Shown one piece after another: positions 1 to 21,715 of a stretch of DNA of 64,000 nucleotides. Position numbers and translations under genes: made by a program. Source of the stretch: Microcebus murinus (lineage: Eukaryota; Chordata; Mammalia; Primates; Cheirogaleidae); NCBI RefSeq assembly GCF_040939455.1, contig NC_134120.1:58881501-58945500 (forward strand), in the 5' to 3' direction. The notes beneath the pieces were generated by a model, which saw only the letters and a program-made list of their open reading frames with translations, was not told the DNA's origin and did not search any database. How positions within the stretch are numbered: the stretch's first letter is position 1; each line of letters starts with the position of its first letter.

Positions 1-602
1 TCCATTCCATTATCTATTTGTTGTCACCAGCCAGGTTCTTTTTGCATGTTGCATAGGAAAAGCCAATGCACCGAGACAGCAGGGACACGGCAGAGTTGAT
101 TAGCCATTAGATAGCTGATATGGAGATGGGCAGAATTTCTTCAACCCATCTCTCTGGGAAGCTCTAGGCTGGGAGTTTTAAGGGGGCAGGGGACTTAGGG
201 AACCAGTGTTGCTGTTAGGTTGGGTCAGGGATAAAATCGCAGGAAAGGAGAAACTGCATCAGGGCACTGAGTCAGTTCTTCGGCAGGGTGGGTCTCTGAT
301 CTGGTCATTATAGGTGCCACAGGAATGCAGTGTCTGGAAAACATCCTAAAAGGCAGTCTTAGATTTCACAATAGAGGTGTTATCTATAGAAGTGATTAAG
401 AGAAGTCACAGATTTTGTGACCAAACTCCTCAACAGTAAGCAATTCTAGGAAAGTGGGATAGGGGGCAGTGAATTCTGGACTACAGCTACACCTTACAAA
501 GGGTAGACCTCTAGCAAAGTTTAACCCCTTGGTTTCAGTTGATTCTATAGGGATGATTTCAAATTTCTCTTTCTTGATGACATCACTCATTCACTGTCTG
601 GA
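1..602. other. Unassigned intergenic DNA
   Basis: No exon-like ORF, splice-bounded exon or repeat I can name. The sequence is moderately A/T-rich; a short ORF on the minus strand (396-590) has no recognisable motif. It may be an old LTR or transposon too diverged for me to classify. Confidence 0.3.
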
Positions 603-1745
603 TTGCTATAGATATATAATAAGTCTTGAAATCACCTAATGTCAGTTCTCTAAGTTGATCCTCTTTTTTTCGAAGTCATTCTGGTTATTCTATGTCCCTT
701 GAATTTCCATACAAATTTTGGAATCACCTTGTCAAATCATCAAGCCTGCTATGATTCATGGGGAGTGTGCTGAAACTGCAGATCAATTGGGGGAGAATTA
801 ACATCTTAATATTGATTTTTAAGAACGTTTACCTATAAACAAGGTATATATCCCTCTACTTTATATATCCCTGCTTTTTAGGACTTTTAGAATTTCTCTC
901 AATAATGTTTTGTAGTTTACAGTAAATGGGACTTGCCTATGGTTGTCAGATCTATCCTTAAGTAGTTCATATTTTTATGCTATTGTAACTAAGTTTGCTT
1001 TTTAAACTTCAATGTATGATTGCTCATTGTTAGTAAGAAGTACAATTGATTTTGAATATTGACATGGTATCTTGCAATCTTGCTAAGCTAACTTTCTAGT
1101 TCAAGGAGCCTCTTTGGAGAATCCATCAGATTTTTTTTTTTTTTTTTGAGACAGTCTCACTTTGTTGCCCAGGCTAGAGTGAGTGCCACGGCATCAGCCT
1201 AGCTCACAGCAACCTCAGACTCCTGAGCTCAAGCGATCCTGCTGCCTCAGCCTCCCAAGTAGCTGGGACCATGCCCGGCTAATTTTTTTATATATGTATA
1301 TTAGTTGGCCAATTAATTTCTTTCTATTTATAGTAGAGACGGGGTCTCGCTCTTGCTCAGGCTGGTTTCGAACTCCTGACCTCGAGCAATCCGTCCGCCT
1401 CGGCCTCCCAGAGAGCTAGGATTACAGGCGTGAGCCACCATGCCCGGGCTCATCAGATTTTTATACATAGAAAATTATATAAGTTGTGAATAAAGGTTGT
1501 TTTACTTTATGCTTTCTAATTCAGATGCTCCTTCTTGCTTTACCCTAATGGCTAGAGCTTCCATGAGAACGATGAACACAAGTGGTGAGAGCTGACATTC
1601 CTGCCTTGTCACCGATCTTGGGGGAAAGCAGTGATTCTTTAGCCACTAAGAATGGTGTTAGCTGTAGGTTTTGTAGAAAAGTTCTTGTTTGGTGGGAGAT
1701 GTTTATCAAGAATGGATATTGGACTTTGCAAATGCCTTTTCCGGG
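603..1745 (-). mobile_element. L1 fragment, ORF2 region, antisense
   Basis: The + strand reads as the reverse complement of the 3' half of L1 ORF2. Recognisable blocks are the stretch around 'ttttgtagtttacagtaaat' and the one around 'aatggtgttagctgtaggtt'. It is full of stops and split by the Alu at 1131-1450, so it is a dead fossil. The subfamily (L1M or L1P) is not resolved by eye. A further L1-like 3' UTR stretch follows at about 1790-1960. Confidence 0.65.
1131..1450 (-). mobile_element. Alu, strepsirrhine type, antisense
   Basis: Full-length dimeric Alu in reverse orientation: a T-run (its A-tail), both arms, the 'ttagttggccaattaatt' insertion, and an end at 'gtgagccaccatgcccgggc'. It is flanked by the target duplication catcagattt (1124-1133 and 1451-1460) and inserted into the L1 ORF2 fossil. 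Confidence 0.93.
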
Positions 1746-1960
1746 CCTTGCCTTGAAGACTGTCAAAGCAGTAAGATGGGACAATCACAAAGTTCACCTC
1801 GTTTGTTTTTTGTCTCTCAGGAACCAATGTCCTTTGTTGCCTGATGTCTCCTGTTATATATGTCATCTGTTGGTGGTGTTGGTGGTATTCATTTAAGGTA
1901 GGAGGGTAATTCCAGGCCCTTTCAATCTATCTTTGCTGGAAGTGGAAGTAAATAGATCGA

Positions 1961-3005
1961 TTTTTGTGGCATTTGATACCTTTCAATCCACTGCAGCTAT
2001 TATTCTTTTTAATGATCAATTCTTCTTATCTTTGTCCAACAGAATGCCTTCAGGTTGGCTTCTGTGTCCTTTTGACATGAGCCTTTGAAAGTCGCTTTCC
2101 TGCTCTCAGGGACCATACCTGTCTCGTGCTCCCCTGCCTCAGACTTGCAATAAGCCATTTTGCCAAAGAGCCCTTTTGTGTTAAGCACTGTTTACAGACC
2201 ATAATTTGGTAGCTAATTGCCATTGGATTGTCATTCCTTTTGGGCCTTTACAGTGAATAGAGACAGAGAAAAAAGTTTTTAGAAAGAACTAAATATTGAC
2301 TGTTGACATTTTCAATTCAAACATCAAACAATAGGCTTTTCCCAACTCATAAGAAATTTAGTTTCTGTTTCTTTTGGCTTATTCAGAAAAGCTTGCCTAC
2401 TGATGACATTAACTCTAAATTGTTTATTTGCTTTGTCCTGCAATGTGTTTATAAATTTGAATTTATCAATATCATATTTTTACTGTTAGTAAGCATATTG
2501 AATGTAGCTTAAGATTATTCTGTGGTTGGTTACAAAGTCATAGATCATATTTCTATTTTCCCAGTAGTTTCTTATAAATATGTATTTAACATACATATTT
2601 AAACATAAAAAATGTACATACTAAAGTTATCTGGTATTGATGTTATCCCCCTGAATAAGACAAGAATCTTAGCATGCTATCATGTCTTCTATTTCCTCAT
2701 TGTCACTCTTTTTTGTAATCATTTGGGTTTTTAATCCTGTTATTAGATTATTTTCACAATATGCCTCAAGAATCATTTTGACTCCAATTTGTTTTACTTG
2801 TTAATCTACTTGGTACTCTTTCTTGTAATCCATGTAAGTTTTACTTTCTTGAATTTTTCTTTTTTTATAAGTTGTATTCATTACTAATTCTATCAGAGAT
2901 ATTAGAGGAATTAGAGTCTATGCAAATACTTTCATACTCTAAATGCCTTTGCTTCACTCACAATTCACTGCAAGATTGGAGAGTGACATAATTCTAAATT
3001 CGAAA
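1961..3005. other. A/T-rich intergenic DNA, no gene seen
   Basis: About 1 kb with no credible exon. Parts (around 2640-2900) look like very old LINE sequence, but I cannot place them. No promoter-like CpG content. Confidence 0.3.
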
Positions 3006-3025
3006 TCATTTTACTTTAGAAATCT

Positions 3026-3108
3026 CCAATTCTTGAGCTCAAACGATCCTCCTGCCTCAGCCTCCCAGAGTGCTAGGATTACAGGTGTGAGCCACTGTGC
3101 CCGGCTCC
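3026..3108 (-). mobile_element. Tailless Alu left-arm fragment with perfect target duplication
   Basis: An 83-bp insert, antisense, matching the 5' end of Alu: it ends with the complement of the Alu start (about 3089-3107) and covers roughly the first 80 bases of the left arm. It has no T-run (no A-tail). A perfect 20-bp direct repeat, beginning tcattttactttagaaatc, flanks it at 3006-3025 and 3109-3128. Confidence 0.8.
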
Positions 3109-3128
3109 TCATTTTACTTTAGAAATCT

Positions 3129-4065
3129 GAGGACATAGCTCCACACTATCTTCTAGAACCCAGTGTTGCTGAAAAGTCTGATGTCGGCTGCACCTTCTTT
3201 GGTTTTCTTGGAGTAGTGAATATTCTTGGTTACTCAATATCCTCTCCCCTTCCTATTTTCCAAAAGAACCTTGATTTTATTTACATATCCACATTACACT
3301 CACGTCCTGGAGTGTGGAGTGAAGGAAGAAACCTGTTTTTGGATGACGTCGCAGAACCACGGATGGTGCTATAGCTGGAATTGGCCCCAGTGATTTCTTG
3401 CTATGTCTTTATCATTTCTGTTAGGCTTGCTCAGGGTGGGAAAGTATGGAACAGAGTGTGGTTAATAAATAACTTAGATAATGATCATATGGCTTGTGAA
3501 ACAGTAGCCACAGGGTCGGGAGAGTCCAGAAGTTGTAAATTTAACTCTGACCACAGGCAACGCCAACAGGAACCAGTTTCTGTTCAGAAAAATTCACTCT
3601 CCCTTCCAAACCTCCTATAATACTCACCACTCTCCCCCTCCTAAGGGTGGGTGCTCTTTTCAGCCTCAACTCATCTGCACCCAGATGCCCAACATGAACA
3701 GCATTTTGCTACCCCTGAGGCTTTGTGTGTTTCCCTCTCAGCTCCGGACCTAATCATTCCAGCCAACTTGCGCAGTTCTTTTATTACTTGAAGCAAAAAA
3801 TACACTGGTCATCTTTTATTTCCTCCTTCTTTTCTGGTTGCTTTCAGGGGGTTTCTGTTTATCTTCAGAGTTGTGATATTTTATCCAGGATGTATTTTTT
3901 TATAGACTGCTCCCACCCCACCCTATCCATTATGCTCAACACCTTATGTTCCATTTAATCTGAAGACTCACAGCTTCCTCAGCCTGAATATGTTTTCTGC
4001 TATATCTCTATCAATTCCTCCCCTCCATTTTCTTAACTTTCTTCTGCTGAATCTTTTATTAGATG
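3129..4065. other. Intergenic DNA, no gene seen
   Basis: No recognisable exon. Short ORFs at 3381-3620 and 3725-3958 have no motif, no CpG-rich promoter and no splice context. Probably old repeat-derived sequence. Confidence 0.3.
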
Positions 4066-4686
4066 TGAGGACTGAACTCTGATCTTTTCCTTTTGCTAAA
4101 AACTCCTTCCTAAGGAGGCCAGGTGGGTCAGGCTGACAAATGGTAAATTCCCACTAAGCTCACCAACCTGATTCTGGTATGGCATTAACATCACCTAAAA
4201 GATAAGAAGCCCCTGTCTTAACTCAAGCATCCTAGCAGATGCCTATCATAAATTTAAAATATCTTAAAGCATCTTAGCAGGCGCCTATTGTAAATTTAAA
4301 AAGTCCTCCTGTCTGGACCTCCCAGAGTGCTCATACCCTTATCTTAAAGTAAGCATACCCTTTCTGGTCTTCTAGATAAAGTCTAACTCTCTTAGCCAAT
4401 TGCCAGCCAAAGAATCTTTAAACCTACCTATAACCTGTAAGCCCCCCCCTTGGAGATGCCCCACCATTGTGCGCCAAACCAATGTATGCCTCTCATGTAT
4501 TGATTTGTGACTTTGCCTGTAACCCCTGTCTCTCTGAAAATGTATGAAACTGAACTGTAACCCAGCCACAGCGAGCCCACTTGCTCAAGGCCTCTTGGCA
4601 GTGGCTCCGGGTCATGGTCCTCAAATTTGGCTCAGAATAAATCTCTTTAAAATTATTTTACAGAGTTTGGCTTTTTTCCGTTGACA
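4066..4686 (+). repeat. Solo LTR, ERV1-like
   Basis: A 621-bp element that starts TG, ends CA and is flanked by the 4-bp duplication gatg (4062-4065 and 4687-4690), as expected for a class I retroviral LTR. An AATAAA polyadenylation signal lies at 4636-4641, about 45 bp before the end, which fixes the + orientation. No internal retroviral sequence adjoins it, so it is a solo LTR left by LTR-LTR recombination. The family name is not assigned. Confidence 0.7.
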
Positions 4687-4884
4687 GATGCATTTTGGAT
4701 TTCAAAGCACATATGTGCTGCATGTCTTCCAAAATTTTATCTCAATTTCTGGTGTTCGGATGGCATTTTTCTAGAGCTGTAATGAGATTTACTCCTTTGA
4801 AAATTATATGTCTTTTTTTGTTCTTTTAAGGAGTATTAACTGAAAAGGGGAGGTCATCGTGGGTACTCAGTCTGCCACCTAATT

Positions 4885-5640
4885 GCTGTGTTGTTTTGCC
4901 AACAATGGTTCATAACTGTTACATCTTTATGTTATTTTAAAATAATAATTACATATAGAATTAACATATGGTCTAAAAGTGGAATTGCTAGGTTAATTCT
5001 ATGCTTATTTTTGAGGAACTGCCATACAGTTTTCGAGGGCTGCTGCATCATTTTACATTCCCACCGTCAACACAAGGTTTTCAATTTCTCCACATCCTCA
5101 CCAATACTTGTTTTTTCTTAGTTTTATAATAGCCATCCTAATGAGTGTGGAGTGGTAACTCAATGTAGTTTGGTTTTTTGTTGTTTTTTTTTTTGAGACA
5201 GAGTCTCACTCTGTAGCCTGGGCTAGAGTGCCATGGCGTCAGCCTAGCTCACAGCAACCTCCAACTCCTGGGCTCAGGCGATCCTCCTGCCTCAGCCTCC
5301 CGAGTAGCTGGGACTACAGGCATGTGCCACCATGCCTGGCTAATTTTTTCTATATATATTTTTAGTTAGCCAATTAATTTCTTTATTTTTAGTAGAGACG
5401 GGTCTCACTCTTGCTCAGGCTGGTTTCTTTGAACTCCTGACCTTGAGCAATCCACCGGCCTCTGCCTCCCAGAGTGTCAGGATTACAGGCGTGAGCCACT
5501 GCACCCGGCCTCAATGTAGTTTTGATCTGCATTTCCCTAAGGATTAGTGACGTTCATTATTATCTTTTATCAATATAAAACAGCCCATTTTGTCCAACTT
5601 AATTATTTGTATTTTGAAATGATCTTTTTGTCATGGTAAC
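4885..5640 (-). mobile_element. L1M 3' UTR fragment, antisense, split by Alu
   Basis: Matches the reverse complement of the L1M 3' region, with blocks around 'aagtggaattgctaggtt' and 'cattttacattcccacc'. It is interrupted by the Alu at 5172-5510 and resumes with 'tttgatctgcatttccct'. Confidence 0.7.
5172..5510 (-). mobile_element. Alu, strepsirrhine type, antisense
   Basis: Dimeric Alu with a T-run at its left and the lineage-typical insertion, ending 'gagccactgcacccggcc'. The target duplication tcaatgtagttt lies at 5160-5171 and 5511-5522. It inserted into the L1M fragment. Confidence 0.93.
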
Positions 5641-6224
5641 ACAGTGATCCCAGATTTGTTTTTCATATTTTTACCCGGCATCTTTTAGTCTCTCTCTTTA
5701 TTTTCTACCCGCAAACACCCTTGGCTTTAGGTTTTGGCTTTAGGTCTGTCTTTGTAAACTCTGATATTTGGTATTCTAAAAATCAACCCTTATGAGCATA
5801 TTTTATTTGGCTTGTACAGTGCAAGTCACTAAGGATGCAGTTGTGGTAGTAGTCAATGCTGGAGGAAAGGCTTTATTTTACGATTTAAAGGTGACATTTC
5901 AAAAGAAGAAATGAGTGTCAAGAAAAGAGAAATACTAGATTTATGCTTTCGTTTTTACCCAACGTAAGTGCCAGTTAATACATATTTTTGTAGGTTACAA
6001 AATTTAGACATAATTTTTTAAATTAATAAAAATGGCAAAATAGACTGTAACAGTTCTCTCACCACACGCGAACAGTCAGTAGTCTTCACATTTTAAAATT
6101 CATACTCACCTTTCCCTCTTATTGTTATTGTCATTGTAATTACAAATAAAATGGGTGCAGAAATGAAGAGAAATAGGCTTCAGCTTTCTCTAGCCTGACT
6201 GCTTTCCCTAGTCTTTGCGCCTCT

Positions 6225-6760
6225 GTTCCTCCTCGGACACCGTAGAGGGCTGTGCCGCGGTGACGCCTGGGAAATGTAGTCCGAAGGGACAGGCGCTGCG
6301 ATACAGGCAGGGAACCCGGGGCTCTCTCGTGCGCAAGCGCAGGCGCTCCCGGAGGTTTGGCGGCGACGAGAATGTCCCTGAACTAGGTGTTCCGCTCGCC
6401 TGCAGTACGGTGTGCAGCTCCGAGTACCCGCCGCGGCGGGGGCTGCCGGCGAGGGCCGGCCCGGAGCGTGCGGCCGCTGCGGCGGGGCCGGGCTGGGGGC
6501 CGGCGGCCGCGCCAGTCTCCGCCGAGCCGGGTTCCGGGCGTGCGAGCCGTCGCGGCCTCGGCAGGTGGCCTCGGCCGCGGAGGGGCGTCGCCTGGGAAGG
6601 CCCCCGCGGAGGCGGGAAGCCCGAGCCGCCGCCGCCGTCACCTGGGACCGCTCCCGCCCGGCTCCGGGAGAAACGGCCCCAGGAAGGAGCCTGCGGAAAA
6701 CTGCCTTGATTCAGTGTCCCGGAGCCCTTGGGGCGATTTTCGGCTTTTAGCGTCCGTTGG
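6225..6760 (+). promoter_or_regulatory. CpG-island promoter and 5' UTR exon of KZFP gene A
   Basis: A sharp island of very high G+C and dense CpG in otherwise A/T-rich DNA, 0.7 kb upstream of the start-codon exon of gene A. It is TATA-less and carries a ZNF143/THAP11-type motif near its upstream edge. Long ORFs on both strands here (for example 6180-6641 minus, 6215-6709 plus) come from the lack of A/T-rich stop codons and are not genes. The transcription start and exon-1 donor are not resolved; a gcag|gtggcc at 6561-6570 is one possible donor. Confidence 0.75.
6267..6280 (-). promoter_or_regulatory. ZNF143/THAP11-type promoter motif
   Basis: The + strand reads ctgggaaatgtagt, whose complement ACTACATTTCCCAG closely fits the ACTACAnnTCCC element common in CpG-island promoters of vertebrate genes. 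It sits at the upstream edge of the gene A island. Binding is inferred. Confidence 0.6.
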
Positions 6761-7471
6761 TTTAACCCTCTCCCCTACTCCATTCCCTAGAGTTTAAAGT
6801 TTTTATTTTATATTTACTCATTTTTGTCAGTCCTGCTTGTCTTGCATTGTTTTTCTACAGGCAATCCTAGAGTGATTTAAATATGTCCATTTTTGTTTAG
6901 TGTAATTTTGTCCACTTACTAAGTTACTTCCCTTTTCTCTAAATGTTGGATTCATTTCTAGGCAGTGATGCTATTCCTCTTGAGCCCTTATTTTTTGTGG
7001 GGGAGGAAGGCGGGAAGGAGAAATGGGTAACACTTCCTTTAAAGCAACTTTTTGATAAAGTTAAACTTCCGTGAGTAAGAAAAGAGAGGACTAATTTTTG
7101 GTTGGCTATTCCAGAGAAAGGCATCCATTGTTCAAATGCTATTTTCCACCTTGAGCAATGTCCAAGTCCAGATGTGTGGAATGTTTGTGTCATTTCTCAT
7201 TAATCTAACATCTCTGTGGGCCTCGCTTGATTGTACCCTTTGCCCTGCTAATGCACATCAGTGATTTTAATCCCATGGTTTGGTTCATCTTTCTTTATAA
7301 ACCAGTGGCTGACAGGTAGCAGGTTTTGGTGGCTATGCTTAGGTGCTCAGCATGTGGAGGTTTCTAACTGGTCTGGCCTAATGATGGGAGGGCAGGAGTG
7401 CATCCAGGATGAAAAGACCTCACATCATCCTTCTGCATTCCAGGTGCTTTCTCTGAGAGAGGGAGGGAGAA

Positions 7472-17466
<9,995 letters not shown>

Positions 17467-17665
17467 GAAATACTATATAAATAAAATGCATGTGGGAAAT
17501 CTTCCAACTGAAATTTCTTCCATAATGAATATCAAAGAATCCATCCTGGGGAGAAAATGATGAGGAGTAGTTAATTGTGGATAAAACTTCAGGAGTTAGA
17601 CCTCATCAAACATCAGAGACTTCATGATGCAGAGTAACCTTGGGAATATTAGGAAAGCTTCTGTA
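17467..17665 (+). pseudogene. Relict zinc fingers beyond the gene A stop
   Basis: Continuing in frame past TGA, the sequence still shows decayed finger signatures: HNEYQRIHPGEK, LIKHQRLHDAE and a PWEY-x-ESF block, separated by TAA, TGA and TAG. The stop sits where a TGEKP linker Gly codon (GGA) is expected, so a single G-to-T change could have ended the protein. At least two, probably three, fingers have since decayed in what is now 3' UTR. An AATAAA at 17480-17485 lies inside this stretch. Confidence 0.8.
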
Positions 17666-18960
17666 GAATGTTTATTCATATGTTCTTAAGTTATTACTAT
17701 AAAGTTGGAAATTTGTTAGGTTGCAGAGTTAATATACTTTTATTTTCTTTCTAATGATGTATGATAACAGCCACCAGCTTTCATAACATCACTGGAAATC
17801 CTGCTGATTTATGTGAAAATGCAGCCATAAAATCCAGACTTCAGATAATATAGGAATCTATATTTTTGAAACTACATTTAAGTGTTATACAAGCCAGTTG
17901 TACTAGGAAGAATGTTTTAGGGGAAAAATATATACAGATGACCTGTAGCTACCTCACTGTCACTAAAATTTGGGTTTTTTATAATCTTAAAGCAAATTCT
18001 GTACTTGCTGGTGGTTAAAACTTTTAGGTTGTTTCTCTGCTTTCTAAGCCATTCACCTGAGAAGAAAATCACTCTGTAAACTATGCAGTTACACTGTCCT
18101 TCAGTTTTCTTCCTACTTGTTCTAAACTCTGAATTAGATTTAAAGTCACTTTAAGTCATAAATTCATGATGTTTCACTTGTTTTTCTCATAAAGTGATTA
18201 CCTTTGCTGTGTTGAATTGAGAAGTTACTGCTTATTCAGACAGTTACTGCCTTTGCAGTTTAATTTACTGATAAATGTTGTTCGAAATTATCTCACAATG
18301 TAGCCATAGAAGCACAGCTCTTGGCTCCTAGGCTGTGCCTCCTTATTTGAGCTCTCTCTTTACCAGCCACCAGGAAGGCCAGGAACAATATGGAACTCAG
18401 GTTGTCATCTCTGAAGGTAAAGTGAACCAGGTGACTTTCACTCTTAACATTCCACTTTTCCACCTTCATCAGATCACATTCACTGCCTGCCCACTCTCTG
18501 AAGGCCACTGGGCAAATATTCAGGCTCTGAGTTTGGATGCTCTTTCCTCCAGAAGGTGGACTTATATCATTCAACAAGTCATTTAGCGTATGTCAGCATT
18601 TCTAAAATGAGAATCATGATATTAGCAAGCTAAAAATGGTTATCTTACAAGTAAAACTAGAATTGTTGAGCTTTATAGAGGGTAACATTATCTAGTTTAG
18701 CCAAGTTTATCAGGAGGAGGCAAGCACTTAGGACTGAAATCCAAATGCTACGTTCTCTGCCAAGGAACTTAAAAACCACAAAGGGGTGCTATTGAGAGTG
18801 GAGACTAAGCAAAGCAAAAATCATTGCATTCAGCTTTTGCCTCCTGGGACTAATTAGGCCCATTGTTTCAGAATTATGAGGGGCAGGTTTTTCTGTGTAA
18901 TTAAATGCTCCATCTGTGATGCCCCCTTCCCGTAACTGTTCTTTGCAGTTCTTCTATCTA
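17666..18960 (+). other. Probable 3' UTR and downstream of gene A
   Basis: A/T-rich sequence without named repeats and without an obvious canonical polyadenylation signal at a convincing position. The transcript end of gene A is therefore unassigned. Small ORFs at 18293-18586 on both strands have no motif. Confidence 0.35.
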
Positions 18961-20092
18961 GCTAAGGTGAGTCAAACTTCCCAAACTGTTAATAGTCTTA
19001 AAATCATCAAAAAAGTTAAATCAGAATTAAAATTCTACAGAAGAAACATTAGGCCCAGTTATTTTTAAGACAAGATTTATCAAACTTTCAAGTAACAAAC
19101 AGATTAAGTCTTATGCAAAATCTTCCGGAGTAGATAATGTATAAGCACAGTAATGCTAATATAACCTAGTACCAAAATCAGATAAGGGAAGTACAAGAAA
19201 GGAAAATTGCTGGCATGATTACCATGAATAAGGGCTGTAAAAATTCTAAACAGAGTATTAGCAAATGTAATTCAAAAGTGCCTAACCATAATTAATAACA
19301 TTATGATAAATGTAAGTTTATTTACTGAAAACCTGGGGAAAAATGGTAAAATGTTAAAAGAATTATAGAAATGATTTATAGAGAAAAAAATGGATCCCTA
19401 GACTCACTATAATAATTATATAAATGGCAAAACTGTATAATTTTTGGAAGAATAAGGAATAATTTATGTCCTCAAGATGGAGGATTTCTTAAACAGGATA
19501 CAGATGAGCTATATAAAATGTTTTATTTCCTCACATTAAAGAATTACTTACTGGCCAGGCGTGGTGGCTCACACCTATAATCTTAGCACTCTGGGAGGCT
19601 GAGGTGGGAGGATCGCTCAAGGTCAGAAATTGGAAACCAGCCTGAGCAAGAGCGAGACCCTGTCTCTACTAAGAAATAGAAATTAATTGGCCAACTAAAA
19701 ATATATAGAAAAAATTAGCTGGGCATGGTGGCACATATCTGTAGTCCCAGCTACTCGGGAGGCTGAAGCAGGAGGATTGCTTGAGCCTAGGAGTTTGAGG
19801 TTGCTGTGAGCTAAGTTGACATCACAGCACTCTGGCCTGGGCAACAGAGTGAGACTCCGTCTCAAAAAAAAAAAAAAAAAAAATTAATTACCAAAATGTA
19901 CCAAAAAGTGAAAAGATATGAAATAGACTTTTCCAAAATATACCCAAGAAATAATTATAATCAGAAAATTTTAATTTTTAGAAATCAGTAAAATAGGAAA
20001 ATGAGCTAAATACATGACTAATTTTACAGAAGAGGAAATATAAATTTTCAAAAACATGGTAAGATTATTAACTTCATCAGTAGTTTAAAAAT
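18961..20092 (+). mobile_element. L1 fragment, sense, interrupted by Alu
   Basis: A-rich sequence with L1 ORF2-like phrases such as 'aaacagagtattagcaaatg'. Many stops are present. It is split by the Alu at 19552-19883. Confidence 0.45.
19552..19883 (+). mobile_element. Alu, strepsirrhine type, sense
   Basis: Runs from 'tggccaggcgtggtggctca' through both arms and the lineage insertion to an A-tail. Probable short target duplication around aattac on each side. Confidence 0.92.
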
Positions 20093-20102
20093 GTGAATGA
20101 CA

Positions 20103-20428
20103 GGCCAGGTGTGGTGGCTCATGCCTGTGATCCCAGCACTTCAGGAGGCCGAGGCGAGCAGATTGTTTGAGCTCAGGAGTTTGAGACCAGCCTGAGCAAG
20201 AGTGACACTTGTCTCTACTAAAATTAGAAAGAAATTAGCTGGACAACTAAAAATATAGAGAGAAAAAAATTAGCCAGGCATGGTGGCACATGCCTGTAGT
20301 CCCAGCTACTCGGGAGGTTGAGGCAGGAGGAGCACCTGAGCTCAGGAGTTTGAGGTTGCTGTGAGCTAGGCTGACGCCATGGCACTCCAACACAGGCAAC
20401 AGAGTGAGATCTGTCTCAAAAAAAAAAA
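20103..20428 (+). mobile_element. Alu, sense, inserted at the edge of an older Alu
   Basis: Full dimeric Alu with a short A-tail. The duplication is gtgaatgaca (20093-20102) against gtgaattaca (20429-20438), one mismatch. The right copy directly abuts an older Alu monomer. Confidence 0.9.
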
Positions 20429-20438
20429 GTGAATTACA

Positions 20439-20567
20439 GACCGAGCACTATGGCTCATGCCTGTTATCCTAGCACTTTGAGAGCCTAAAGTGAGAGGATT
20501 GAGGCCCAGAGTTCAAGACTAGCCTGGGCAACATAGTGAGACACTGTCTCTACAAAAATTTTTTAAT
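20439..20567 (+). mobile_element. Old Alu left-arm monomer
   Basis: Starts 'gaccgagcactatggctcat' and ends at 'ctctacaaaaattttttaat'. It is a single diverged arm, consistent with a free left monomer or a truncated AluJ. Confidence 0.75.
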
Positions 20568-20659
20568 ACAAATTAGACATATAATCATATGATTTTACAA
20601 CTACAAAAAGTATTAATATATGTGATAATATTGAACTTTGGAATGTGTGGAATAACTAG

Positions 20660-21215
20660 AAATCATTTCTAGTTGGGAGTATAAGTCAATAGAGGTCATT
20701 GAAATCTTGTAAAGTTGAACATGTGCATATGTGCATGTTGTATAACAGGTTCCACACCTACATATATACTATTAATAAATATTTGCATATGAGCATCAAG
20801 AGAGATATATAAAGATATTCTTAGTACTGATCATAATAGCAATTAATTGTAGGTAGTCTGAATGTCCATTCATAGGAGAATGGATAAATTTTGGAATAGT
20901 AACAGTAGAACAGCAGTGAACATGAATGAGCCAAAGCTATATACAAAACATGGATGAAGCCATAGTCCTAGCTACTCAGCAGACGGAGGAAGGAGGATCA
21001 CTTGAGCCCAGGAGTTTGAGGCCAGCCCGGACAATTTAATGAGACCTTGTTTCTGAAAAACAAACTAAAAAAGATAAATTTAAAAATACATTCTTGAGTC
21101 TTAAAATGTCATTGGAAACTACATAGGATATGAAACCATTTTTTACAAAATTAAATGTACTATCATATGTTAAATGATATGTACATGTGGTAAAGATATT
21201 AAACAAAAATAAGTG
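20660..21215 (+). mobile_element. L1M 3' fragment, sense, with Alu piece inside
   Basis: Contains L1M 3' phrases such as 'tgaatgtccattcataggag' and 'aaaacatggatgaagc'. An Alu right-arm fragment at about 20958-21068 ('tcctagctactcagcagacg') interrupts it. Confidence 0.6.
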
Positions 21216-21230
21216 ATTCAAAAGGTATTC

Positions 21231-21715
21231 TGGTTATCCATTGCTGTGTAACAAATCACCCCAAAATTCAGTGGCTTAAAGAATTATGAATATCTGTCAT
21301 GAGCCCATTTTGGGGTTTAGTTGGGCAGTTCTTACTTACTGTCTGATGGATGTGCAGTCTTATGGCAGCTGGGGCTGAAGGATCAACAGGGCTGGTTGTC
21401 CAAGATGACTGGCAGTTGATGACTGCTGGCTGAGAGTTGGCATGGGCTACTCCATGTGGCTTGGGCTTCTCACAGAAGGGATCTGGGTTTTGGAGCATCC
21501 CAAGAGCAAGCATTCTAAGAGACCTAGGGAGAAGTTGCAAATCTTATAAACCAGCTTTGGAAATCACACAGCATTAATTCTGCTGTATTGTCTTGGCCAC
21601 AAATGAGTCACAGATTTGGCCTAGATTCAAAAGATTATAGAAGGGTGTGAATACCAGGGGGCATGGTTCATTGGGGGACCATTTTTCAAGACTAGCTACC
21701 ACCTCAGCACAAAAT
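21231..21715 (-). repeat. MaLR-type LTR (MLT1-like), antisense
   Basis: Opens with 'ttatccattgctgtgtaaca' and continues like the reverse complement of a mammalian MaLR LTR. Ends are not exact. Confidence 0.5.

Noticed and set aside
1183..1419. ORFs within Alu repeats (also 24595-24908, 57239-57475)
   Set aside because: Alu-derived frames with no splice context; there is no sign of exonisation.
6180..6797. Overlapping ORFs of 112-164 codons on both strands in the first CpG island
   Set aside because: They are Arg/Ala/Pro/Gly-rich, overlap in several frames and strands and have no domain. They arise because stop codons are rare in G/C-rich promoter DNA.
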